64,000 nucleotides of DNA from Microplitis mediator (taxonomy: Eukaryota > Arthropoda > Insecta > Hymenoptera > Braconidae), in the NCBI RefSeq assembly GCF_029852145.1, contig NC_079971.1:9603697-9667696 (forward strand), given 5' to 3'. Below the pieces are notes generated by a model. It was not told where the DNA came from. It did not search any database and saw only the letters and a list, made by a program, of their open reading frames with translations. Position 1 is the stretch's first letter; the number at the start of each line of letters is the position of its first letter. The position numbers and the translations under genes are program-made. Positions 35,494 through 47,200 of the stretch are shown piece after piece.

Positions 35494-35919
35494 AGCCCGA
35501 ACTGGGAATCGAACCCAGACCAATTTGGTATCGCGCCGAGTGCTCTACTTTTTTTTTTTTTTTTATAAAGAAGTTTATTTGCGATTAGGGAAATACAAAT
35601 TTTTTAATATATTACAGGCAGCAAAATTAACTTAAAAACTAGCCATACATGTTTTTATTAAAAAGAATTAATAATATATTTTGGCCACTTCGTCTCCTTG
35701 ATTGGAGCAGCTTAGGGCTAATACTGATTTCTTGTGAGGTTTATAATTATGTGCTTCTTTGAGTTTTATTTATTTTAATTGTTATAGTCAAACACACCTT
35801 GTTTAGTTTTATTTTTAAATAAATAAGTGGAAAAGACGATCCCTTTAAAAAAAAACCACTTTAACTTACTAGTTTCCTTTTTTTTTGCCGAGTGCTCTAC
35901 CAGTTGAGCTATCCGGCCC
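35494..35919 (-). pseudogene. tRNA-like sequence split by a retroposon
   Basis: Minus strand: GGCCGGATAGCTCAACTGGT, AGAGC, then an anticodon-arm region, then TCTGGGTTCGATTCCCAG and TTCGGGC. D-arm, T-arm and acceptor stem fold (one acceptor mismatch). The anticodon stem (CTCGG/CCAAA) is damaged and position 33 is not U, so it is not a working tRNA. A 338-bp insertion (35549-35886) interrupts it. Confidence 0.6.
35549..35886 (-). mobile_element. Retroposon fragment with poly-A and 14-bp TSD
   Basis: Bordered by the direct repeat GCCGAGTGCTCTAC (35535-35548 and 35887-35900). On the minus strand it ends in a poly-A run, the mark of target-primed reverse transcription. It contains CTAAGCTGCTCCAATCAAGG, with no coding frame. 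It is probably a 5'-truncated LINE 3' end or a SINE. Confidence 0.75.
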
Positions 35920-36514
35920 TATACTATATTCCGTTCAATTTGATCTATAATTTATTGAGCCACACTGTCCATCGTACGGTAATACACCATTTAAATATAG
36001 TGGAAACCTAAACATGCAAACATGCAAATAACCTTCTCAAGAGAAAAAATTATTCATAAATATGTATTTTTAAGACGATAAAACGCAAAAGAAGTCAATT
36101 TCATGATTTGTAATTTTTTTCATTTTTCCTTCTAGTAATTTTGCAAAATAACTATACTTTTTTAAGAATTGGTGGATACTGTTATTTTTTTGTGGTAGTG
36201 GTATATATTGTCCGGACAACCCTAAAGTTTTAGTCGTTAATATTGCAAAATGGTGGAGTAGTGAATTTTTTTGCAAAAAAAGCCATTTTTTCAGAATTTT
36301 GACCTATATGACCAGTTTTTAGAACGCCATCTATAAATTAACCAAGTTAAACCATTAGAAATATTGAAAAACTCGTCAAAGAACATGACCCAATTAGTTA
36401 AAAGTCTCAAAAACATTTACACATCTTGTCTGGCCGGGTTTTTCAGCGTGGGGTAATGAGTTACCCCATGTGGCCGTTATGAGGCCTGAGGGAGGTGTGG
36501 CCGTTAAGGGTTAA

Positions 36515-37900
36515 TAATCACAATTGTAATTTTTTTGATTAAAAAATACACCACAGTATTCGAAAACTAAAACATGTAATAAAAGAGTGTTTGAAAAAAA
36601 AAAAAAAAAAAAAACATTGAATAAAAATTTTCGGTAAAAGTTTCTTTTAGATATAAAAATACGCCTGTGAAAATTAGAGCACTTAAGATAGTTGTCGGGT
36701 GATGGGCATAGTGTCAGAAAGTTCTAAAATTTTTTATACTTATTAACAGGGGTTATCAGATATTTTCGGCTGGGTTTTTTCCAGAAACAAAATCTCTCAA
36801 TACAAAACAGACCGCACTTTGGTGCATTACTGTCTAATCTAGCGAAGTGCGCTTTAATTGATTCATGATATTCGTTTGTTTAAGAGAAAAACTCGGCCGA
36901 AGTTTCCATTTACTGTACAAGTGCAACAAAGATAGTACTGTTCATAGACTTGAGTGTAATAGAGAGAAAAGTGCAAACCCCTGTTGAGAGTATTAAGATA
37001 CAATTACCATTAAAATTTGAAGTCGATTGACCGTCTCTAATTTGAAATGTTTATAATCAAAGTTCGTATCATTAACATTGCAAGCAATGAGGAGTATGCG
37101 TTTAAAATCGCTCTCATGATTCTAATAAAAAAACTAACAGTCAGAAACTTTTGAAAAACTAACAGAAAATTAATGAGTTGTCCTGAATTTATTTAAAAAA
37201 AAAAATAGAATATTCACCATCTCATTGTTGAGATATAGCAACGAAAAGTTCAATAATAAATGAAAAAATATACATGTCGGTGAATTGGAAAAAAACAATT
37301 TGACAACGCTGTACGCGAGTACACATAGTATTATTTGAGCGGTAAATTTAAACATATACTCAGTACACTATACAGCAACTGGCAGAGCATATGCGACGTT
37401 GTCAAATTTTAATTTAAGAAAATGTTCAATAGTATTTGTGTATACATATTTATAAGGAGTGTGTAGGTAAACTTATCGCGGGTACAGTATCAAACAAAAG
37501 CTATGTCTCATTTCAACTACCACCGAACCTACTCTTACCGCGTTTATGGCTCATAACTTTTTGACAATATTGTAGCTGGACAACTACCTTAACATTAACA
37601 TTAAAAGGTTCCACATCGCACTTTTCTATTTTCCATAAGAATAACATTGAAAAAATTTTTTTTGCGTCTTCTAATGTTTATAATTAGCTAACAATGCATC
37701 GTAGAAAAAATCTTCAGAATATTTGAACGATTCGACCTTTCAAAACTACTAATTTATGAATAATGAATAAAGTATGAATAATAAAATGATTTATAATTAT
37801 CCATTTTCCAAAACAAAATAAATTCCATTATCTGTTTTTCAAAAGCTTAAAATACTCTTAATTACCCATTTTTAAAAAAAATAAAAGATGAAATACTTTT
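36515..37900. other. AT-rich intergenic sequence
   Basis: A small foldback with AACAGGGGTT and AACCCCTGTT is at about 36745-36985. Otherwise no gene or RNA was recognised. Confidence 0.35.
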
Positions 37901-37904
37901 ACAT

Positions 37905-38370
37905 CCCCTAGCGGCTTGGGTGCCACTGCCGAAACTCTGAAAAAACTCGGGGTACCGATGGAGTTTAGGCAGTGTTTTGATAGTGGAAACGCGGAGTGTT
38001 GTGTGCAGTTGCGTCACGAGATTCTGCAGGCAGTTTGTCGCAGTTTTCGTGGAGTATTGCCAGTGTTTTCACATACACAGAAAAAAAAATTAACTTGGTT
38101 CAAGTAAATTATTTTCTTTAAAATGTTATTCTTGTTTCGAAACATCTAAACTTCTCAATTCAAAAAAATTTCAATCGAATAAATAAATTATTACTCTTCA
38201 ATGGAGGAATACTGCCGGTTTTTTCCCGTAGTGAAAACTTACATATTTTCTCGTGTTCTCGCGAAGTATCAACAGAGTATTGTCAGTGTTCTCTCGGAGC
38301 ATCCACGGAGTATTTCTGGTATTTTTACGAAGTATCCTCGGAGTATTCACGGAGTATTGCTGTTTTTTTT
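37905..38370 (+). repeat. GC-richer CGGAGTATT repeat tract with a MITE insertion
   Basis: Repeated GGAGTATTGCCAGTGTTTTC-like motifs before and after a MITE fragment at 38074-38200 (ACACAGAAAAAAAAATTAAC). The tract continues into the right copy of the inverted duplication. A 63-aa frame at 37916 looks protein-like in composition, but its second half is the repeat. Confidence 0.45.
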
Positions 38371-40207
38371 TAACTTCCCGCTCAGAAAATTGTAAATTTT
38401 CGAAAATTCGGGAAGTTATTGTTTTCACCCCGATTTTCGAAAATCGAGTTTTGATCAGATTCCCACGTCTTGAGGCCCTATCAGGTTACCTTAATAGCTA
38501 CTTTAGCTTGAAATTGACAGTAATTTGATGTTGAAATTACCTGAAATCTGCTGCCCGAATTTGCTGACAATTTCATAGCAAAAGTTGTAAAGAAAAATTT
38601 GCGGTTAATTTTTTTTTAAATTAGAGGTCGCTTTTTGTGATAAAATAAGGTCGGTAATGTTATTTGTTACCATTTCAGAAGGTAAGCAAATTTATACAAA
38701 AAAATGTCTTCAATTTGACGGTAAGAAAATATTTCACAATTTTTCAAGTCAAATTGACATTAAATTGACATAAAATTTGCCTGAAAATTGAAAACAATTT
38801 TTTTCTAGTCAACTTTTGAAGTGAATTTGCATTCTAATTCGGGTAGAAAATTAAAGTCAAATTGAATAGCAAGTTGCGTACAAACTGTCGTAAAAAAACG
38901 GGAAAGTCCGAAGTTGACGGAAATTTGACAAAAAATTCAAGAAAACTTTTGTAAAGTAAATTTTTGCTAAAGCAAACTGTGCTATCAGAGACTTTGCTGA
39001 GCAAGGTGTGGCTATCAGGGTGTCTAAAACCCTGATAGCACGAGTTGCTTCTCAAAAAGTTGGTATTCAGTCGTTTGCGACCAATTTGATGACAAGTTGT
39101 CGACAACTCTAGCTTTTGCATTTACGTTTACGTTAAAATGTATTGGGAACCTTAGAATGGGCGTGGCTTAGATATTAGTCATCTGGTGGCCAAAAAATAA
39201 ACTAATCAAAGTAGGCTGCTCTGAATGTTTACTATATAAAATCAACTGGCTTATTTATGTTTTGATAATTTATTTAAATTATTACAAGTGTTAAAGATTA
39301 TTACAGTAAATAATGCGTGCTTCAATTCAAGACATTTGTCAATTAGTTAGTGGAACACCTCAAAGTAAAAATTTTACCGGCGATGAAGTATAATAAATCA
39401 CGGACACTTGTTGAACTTTGGTAAGGTAGTGAGGACAATAATTATTTAAAAGTTATTACTTTTTGTCTTCAATCATTAGGTATTCGAGATGATCCGGAAA
39501 AAATAAATAGTCAAGTTCTCAAAGGTGGAAGGATCGTGGGTATGAGTCAGTGTGAGCAGACGTACAATAATTATTGTACACGTACCATAATTTGATGAAT
39601 TATACAATCCTCAATCCTAAATGTACAATCCAATGAAAAATACAATAATTTCTAATGATCGCTATGCTTACGCTAATAAAATTATTTCAAAAAAATCTTG
39701 ATTAAGTCCTATGTATTTTCCCGCCACGTATCGATAGTAATTATTTCTTATTATGGTTAAAAGATAGCCTGCCAGTAGTATTTTATGACATCAGCCAATG
39801 ACATCATGATAAAATGTTAAAATGTTAAAAATTGAAATGATATCAAATTTTCACTTGTTTTTATAGTAAAAATAAAGCAGATCGTTCAGATAAAAGTTCA
39901 AATTAATTAGAAGTAATGTCATTAATTTTACTTTAATTTTTCAATTGAATTTCGCGTCACATGTCGTCCAAATAAGATGTCAAGTTTAAATAAAAAAAAT
40001 TTCTAACTTTTGTAAGAAATGTCGCTAATTAATTTCAGAATTTATTGAGAGTAAGTATTTAGGGTAATAGTTATACTATATCCTTAGTAAATAACGTAAT
40101 TAAAAGAAAATAAGAAATAAATTTAAAATGTACAATAATTTTACTGAAAGTACAATAATTTTACGCCCCTGATACAATAATAATGTTTCACTCGTCTGCC
40201 AACACTG
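38325..40207 (-). repeat. 1,883-bp inverted duplication, right copy (probably original)
   Basis: Reverse complement of 7841-9723. Here the hAT-like MITE at its outer end has both target duplications, and the CGGAGTATT tract at its inner end continues into the flank. Both edges therefore look native, making this the likely source copy. Confidence 0.9.
39548..40207. mobile_element. hAT-like MITE, 660 bp, intact 8-bp TSD
   Basis: Ends CAGTGTGAGCAGACG and CGTCTGCCAACACTG, flanked by GTATGAGT at 39540-39547 and 40208-40215. No coding capacity. Internal GTACAATAATT motifs near both ends are candidate subterminal transposase sites. Confidence 0.88.
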
Positions 40208-40420
40208 GTATGAGTTTTCCTTGTTAAGTTGGTTGGATGGTTCATGTAAGCACGTGGTAGCAAAACTGTTTTATTTATGTCAGCAATCATCAAAACGGTC
40301 GAATTTATCTTCATGAATTATTTTATTTTTCAAAGTAACCACGTTTGCAATTTTTCGACGAAAATTAAAAAATCAACACTGTCATTATTAGAAGCACGAC
40401 TTTTACAACTATACAAACAA

Positions 40421-40574
40421 CCCTGCTTAAAAAATCCGATAGATTCTTATAGCTGTATGTATAAGGACCTATACTTGACTATAGCACTTCTCATAGAACT
40501 CATTCATTCTTATAAAATTTCTATAGGAATTTATGGGAATCGAATGGATTCTATAAGAGATTTTCTTAACAGGG
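40421..40574. mobile_element. 154-bp MITE, second copy of the CCCTGCTTAAAAAATC type
   Basis: Almost the same as 18138-18289. Ends CCCTGCTTAAAAAATC and GATTTTCTTAACAGGG with AA on both sides. This copy preserves better TIR pairing than the one at 18138. Confidence 0.78.
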
Positions 40575-40576
40575 AA

Positions 40577-41234
40577 TATATATTAATTTTACTTGTTTTT
40601 GATGTAAATTCCATGTTTATAAATTAGACATTTTTTTTTAATTGAACGAAAACAATTTTTTAATTCATAGAAACACAACAATTTTAGAGACAATTAAGTA
40701 TTTATTATTTATATTAGGTGATGGACGTATAGACACATGTAAAAATTCATGATTTAGCCTACTTTGAGTAGTTATAGCTTTAGCCACCAGTTGGCGTATC
40801 AGAATTCTAAGTTTCCCTATAGCAAGTTGTATATAAATTGTCGTCAAAAGCGGAAAAGTCCGAAGTTGACGGAAATTTGACGGAAAATTCAAGGAAACTT
40901 TTGTAAGTAAACTTTTGCGAAAGCTAACTGTACTATTAGGGTTCTTTCTAAGTTCACTTTTTCGTTAGAACAACTTTAATCTTCTGAGCAGCTTTGGTCG
41001 TTATTTTCTCCCGCGTGAATCGGCTCCAAAAGAAGGTTATTTGATGAGTAGTGAAAAAGTTCATAAACAAGGTTAACTCTAGCAATTAAAACACAATCAT
41101 TCACAATATTATATCCATATTGACAATGTTAAAATTGTTCCTCTTATGTAATTAAATTAATGTGTATGTATTAAAAACAACTAATTATAATTATTTATCA
41201 TCGCGCTGCAATCGTATATACCAGTATATAAGTA
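40577..41234. other. CDT1 upstream region with a CCTGATAGC fragment
   Basis: A repeat fragment (about 40750-40945, AAGTTGACGGAAATTTGACGG) is followed by roughly 290 bp leading to the CDT1 ATG. The promoter should be in that last segment. A TATATACCAGTATATAAG stretch lies 20-30 bp before the ATG, but its role is unproven. Confidence 0.4.
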
Positions 41235-44200
41235 ATGTCGCAGCCGTCAGTAACGGCATATTTTAACTCGCGAAAACGACAGGCAACTGATGAGTTGAAA
41301 AACAAGGCCAAAGTGCTCATCTTAGATCGTGATAGAATGAAAATAACACGAACAACTGATAAAATTGATGTGAATATCAGACTGGATAATGAACCTCAGA
41401 CAGATTTTGTTGATCAAATACAAGACTGTGCTCGTAAACAGATTTATGTTTGTATCAATGAAAACAAAAAAGATGGTACAGAAAAAGTTAACTCAGCAGT
41501 ACGTAACATTCAATTCGATGGAACAACGATTTTACCAAAAACTCGACGTGTTTCTCGTACTCGTGTCAAAAGTAAAAAACCTATTGTTTCGGAAGGTGAG
41601 GTCGATATAATGAAAACTTTCTTGAAGATTACTCATGACAAACAAAATGTTGTTTTTAAAAAAAAAGGGTTACTTAGCCCAAAAAAAAATTTGACTCCTA
41701 AAGATTCTGTTGAGAAAATTGTCAGCAATCGGGAAATTTCTGAAAAACAAGTTACTCTTGAAGGTATCGTTCCAAAAACAACTTCTTTGACGGATCGAGC
41801 AACACATCAAAATTTAACTCTTGATGAAATTAAAAATCGTATCAATAAATCATCCAGATTGGCTGAATTGAAGAAACGTATTGATAATATTAACAAGTGC
41901 GAAAAAAAGCTGCATAACTTGCTGAATTCGGATGAACCATTACCACAGATAAAAAAATTCGAAAAAATTCAGTTGGAAGTACCTATTAGGTAATGCCCAT
42001 TTGCATATGTACATGTAATTAATATTAATCGATGTATTTAATTTGTTTTATATGAATTTTAGCCCACAAAAGAGTTTAAAATCTCCATTAAAAACTCCTG
42101 TTAAGAAGATTGAGTTATCATCAACTGCTAGCCCTCAACGACGGCTTCTTTTTTCACCGAAAGAGTCAACACCGAGTCCAGTTAAATGCAGTCCTACTAA
42201 AGCTCCTGCTTATCAGAGATATCAATCTATTGGTCAAAGTGGAACCCCGGCTCTGCCTTTGCCATTTAGTTACAGATTTTTAGCTGAAACTTTCCGTTGC
42301 GTGGATTTGGTAAATTTATCAATCAATTTTAATAAGACATTAAATATCATCCAATTTTCTCCAAAATATTTTATTTTCTTTCATCTCTGTGATCAATATA
42401 TTAATTAAAATTTTTACAGGCAGCATCGATGTTATTCAATCGAAAAGAAACTATTACGTTCAGAAAACTCAAACCACCTGTTCAGGAACTTCTCCGCCAT
42501 AATTTGAGTCTGGAGCATTTATCTCAGATAAAAAGTATCTATCCTGATTCTTTTAATTTTAGTCAAGAAAAAATACGAAATTTCGGATCTACATCAAAGC
42601 AAGAAAAATATGAATTGGTAATAACACCAATCATTGAGAATATAACTAAAGACAACAACGGCAGGAATAGTCCTAATGGTGATAATATTTTAAAGATGGC
42701 ATCTGATGTAATTATGGGACCAAGTGTTATTTTAGAACGACGCAGGAAGTTATATAATGCACTTTTAGGTAACGTAGAAACTCGAAGTATAATGAATAAA
42801 TTTTATTAATATATATTAATTAAACCTTACTGATATACTTTCTAGAGAGGACTAAAATGCATCATGAAACATTTTTGTTGAGTTTGGAGAACCCACTTAT
42901 CATTCCAAAAGAGAAAATAACTCGTTGGCATCCTGAATTCAATGTGGATAATTGTCCAAATATCGAGTTGGCAGAATTACCTCAACTACCTAACACTGAA
43001 AAAGCATCATCTGCTAAAGATGTCCTTGGTGAATATTATTTAATATTTAATTATTATATTTATATAACTGGCAGTCAACTTATACGTATGAAGTTTAAAT
43101 ATTGACAATATCGCGAGTCATTAATTGAACAAATTCATCAATGTTGAATGCTATAAATATAAGTGAGCATTAATGACTCATTCTTGTCAATATATATGTC
43201 CTAAAAATCATTCATTTCGTGCGTTATAATTTAACCATTTATTATTTTAATTTGAAAATTAAAAAAAATTCAAATTATTAAAAAATGTTATCACTTGTGA
43301 ATGGATTTAATGTAACTTTAAGTAATGAGGAAGCTATTGCTCGAATACGTAAGTTTTTTAAGTAAGATATTTCAGTAATTCCTATATTATTTATTTATTT
43401 CTAGAGAGGGCCAAGACTTTATTCAATTGCAATACACGAATGGAGAAAGCTTTACAACGTCTGGCTGATGCAAAGATGACGTCAAAAAGTGATTTGTCAC
43501 TTATAAAATATAGTGCCGATCAGCCTAATACTTCAAGTCCAATAACAGTCGAAGCTAAGACTCCGGGAACTACATCTATTACTTCAATGACGACTTCGAG
43601 CGATTTTACTAATCCTGCATTGAAAGGAATTCCTAAAGCTCTTCTTGAACGGGTATGTTGAAAAATATATTCTATACTATTTATTATAGAAGGTCAAGGT
43701 GAAAGTTTTTTACCTTCTATCGCTGTTTTTAAGATCCTTGAAGGTTTGTGTTATGATTATCTTGGTGACACTTATCTTGTGTTACATTTTCAACGAGACC
43801 GAGTACGTACGTCTTTCTCTAACTTTTCTGATCGTGCGAGAAAGGCGTAGGTTCGAGATCTCGTTGAGAATATAGCATAACCCAAGTCGAGTGTTGACAA
43901 TACAAGCATGCTGGATTTTTCGTTTTAAAAACGTTTTAAAAACAATGTTTCTTATAACGATTGTTTTTAAATTTTATATGAGAGGAATTTAGCCATTCAA
44001 AGGAATAATGAATTTACATCTGAACATCTAAATGAATAGATCAGTTCATGCCCAACAAAAATTTTATTTATCCAACTTTTTTTAACGAAGAAACTTAGAA
44101 AGAGAACTTTGAAGTATGTTAAAGTTATTCAATAGACTATCCTCTTATCACCAGTGCACTGTTTTTCCCTATTTAAGTGCTGTAATAAATTTTTGGAGAT

Positions 44201-47200
44201 GATTTAAGTTTACCGAAACCCGGATTTTTAACTTGGCGATAATAGAGCACTCCGTTTCGCGTTCAAGGTGTGCAGAATGGCCATTCGCCATCCAAAATGG
44301 AAGTAGATTTTCCATTATTTATTTATTTTGAAGTTGTAAGATGAAATTAAATTAAAAGTCAATATTTTTTTTAAACATGTCATGAATTTTCAGTTTGAAA
44401 ACTGTTGAAGATAAAATTATGGAGTTGTGGCCATAACATAGAAAATCGTGTAAATTCAAACCTTTCATAAAATTAAAAAAATTATCGTAAAACATACATG
44501 AAAAAAAAAAAAAAAAAAAATGTTGGAAAATCCAAAACTGCACATCTCAATCGCTCATGATAATTATTAACATTTTATTTTTTTATGATTACTTTGATTA
44601 TATTATTATAATTTTCGTATTTGGATTATCTTTTTACAATATTGATTATTATTTAACTTTCAATTTATTAATTTTATGTTTTACTTTTAGTTTCATATTT
44701 TTCTTTCAGTTTTATTTTATGATTTAAAAATTTTTTTTAAGGGCATAGCCGGATAAGCATGCTAAATCGGCTCCCACGGAGTTTTCTCTCGGCACTTCGG
44801 GGGTTGATTTGGTACCAAATAAAAAAATTCAGTCAGAATTTCAGCTCTTAATCTCAAATAGTTTTCGAGTTATTAAAAATAAACCTATTTTTCGAGTTTT
44901 ATTTTTTTTTTTTATAGTAAAATTTGGAATTAATAAATGGCGATTTTTTCCTAAATACTTACAACTAAAAGTCATGAAAAAACACTTATGTTGTGATTCC
45001 CCAATTGAAAGCCGATTTTTAACAAAAGAAAGAAAACTAAAATCATTTTTTTGACTGCGTTTTTGAAAACATGCAATCACCAAATTTTGTCAGAAGACGT
45101 CTCTTACGCTCGCCTGTACTCCTTGTAATTTTTTCAATTTTTTCGGTTTGGTGCAACATTATAAAAAAATTAAAAACTGATATTTTTTGATGTGCGCTGT
45201 TAAAGTCAATTAAAAATATTATTTAACTGTGAGACATTCAAGAGATATTACACGACTGAATAATTCATTTTTTGCATAACGCACACCAAGTAAATTCAAG
45301 TATTTTTTTTTAAACTTCCCCTGAGAAAATTTAAAATTAAAAAAAAAAATCTAGGCATCGGTTGGCCCTGCGGACTAGCCCCAAAACTTCCCGCTGTTTT
45401 TGGCTCCAGGAACATTAGCGTGAATACATTTTCGAGCTCTTCGAGCTCGAAAATATTTTTGCATGTGATTGTTTTTTTCTGAACTTTTCAAGCTGAAACA
45501 AGTTGCATTTTATGTTGAAGTTTGAAAATTTATGAATCGAAAATCATCAACAAACAAGCGTTTTTTCAATTTTTATTCCCAATTACGTCCAATAAAGTAA
45601 ATGTACCAAGACAGAAATCAATGTCATCGATCAAAATAAAGATTTAAATGAGTTTTGACTCAGATCAGAGCGACAATATATAAAGTATCCGAGGAAAATC
45701 TTAGAAACGGTGTTTTTTCAATTTTTTTGTTAATAATATCATTTAAACTAAAGAATTGTTGCATAACATTATGTGGTGATCGAGAAAAAACATAAAGACG
45801 TAGAGCTCGTAAGATTTTTGGGCTATTTGGTAAATTATATTCTGAGTTATCCGGGAAAAACAAGATATATAACTTTTTCGGTTGCCAGAGAGACAACCAT
45901 CTCAATCGGTTAATTCATTAAAAATACATAGAGAGTTTATATCCATACGCACATACATACACTGAAAAAAATATTTTGCTATCATAACAAAAATCAAGAC
46001 TACGCAGCTATTTGTTATGATAACATAACTATCTTGTTTAACGCAATGAAGTGACATTTGTTGTGGTAAGTAAAGTGAAGTTGCTGTTGTAACAAATGAT
46101 ATGTGTTGAGGAAAAATTTTTCGAACACGCATAGAATTCTGTGCTTTAATTAGGTGAACGGTATCATTAAAAATTTATCACGAGTTTTTTATTTTTGACA
46201 TAAATTGCGTTTGTAAATTATGGTTAAAATATTAAACGCTATTTATTTTGAAAAATATACCAATATGTCTAAGTATAGCTAAAGGCGCCCTGAAGAAGTG
46301 ATTTTTTTGACTCAAGAGAATATATCAAGAAGCGATAATATCTTAGGTGAAGTAAAATTTTCCCGAGTCAAGAAATTTTTCTTATCTTAGGAATTTCTTT
46401 CTGTTCTAAAACAACTCAAATCTATCTGAAAAATTCCTGGTTCCAGTAAACTTTTTTTTCCATCTAGTACATTGCTAAGGTTGATAGTCTGTATTGGACA
46501 TAGTTGTGAACGTGATGCTTGGCCCAATTTGGACAGACAGTTATTTTCCAGATAACAATTGTGAAAAAAGTTTTTTGAGTTACTTTTTTACTTATTTACT
46601 AATTCTTGCTAAATTAGTAATTTTTAATGATATTGTTCACCTAATTACAGCACAAAATTCTATGCGTATTCGAAAAATTTTTCCGCAACACATATCATTT
46701 GTTACAACAGCAACTTCACTTTACTTACCACAACAAATGTCACTTCGTTGCGTTAACCAAGATAGTTTTGTTATCATAACAAATAGCTGCGTAGTCTTGA
46801 TTTTTGTTATGATAGCAAATTTTTTTTTTCAGTGCACACACACACACACACACACACATGCATACAGATAATCAGACGTCATTCTGAAAATAGTCAGAAT
46901 AGCTTCCTAGGACCTCAAAACGTCCACATCTGATGAAATTTCAATTTTCGAAAATCGGGGTAAAAACAATAACTACTCGAAATTTTCAAAAATCATCGAT
47001 TTTCTTAGCGGGAAGTTAAAAAGGGGTTATTGGTTTTGATCCGATTTTCGAAAACCAAGTTTTCAACATCTCGACGTTTTGAGATTCTAGAAAGCTATTG
47101 CGACTATTTTCAAATGATGTCCAAGTGTACATACGGGTGTACGTACGTACGTATGTGTGTATGTAAATATTCTGTAATTTTTGAACGAATGAACCGATTT

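Larger units (their letters stand above)
34964..36510. mobile_element. piggyBac-like 1.55-kb element with TTAA duplication
   Basis: TTAA on both sides (34960-34963, 36511-36514). Ends CCCTTAACGGCCACAC and GTGTGGCCGTTAAGGG. TTAA targets with CCC...GGG ends are characteristic of piggyBac. There is no transposase. The interior holds repeats of GGGGTNACTNNTTACCCCA, a large hairpin (35318-35460, GGTTTCCACTATATT and its complement), a tRNA-like sequence and a retroposon insertion. Confidence 0.85.

Noticed and set aside
37916..38107. 63-aa protein-like frame
   Set aside because: Starts at a non-ATG codon, overlaps the CGGAGTATT repeat and ends in a MITE; composition alone is not enough.
43285..43362. 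Possible extra CDT1 exon (MLSLVNGFNVTLSNEEAIARI) with a GTAAGT donor
   Set aside because: No acceptor AG upstream at a usable position, and the flanking exons join in frame without it and match CDT1.
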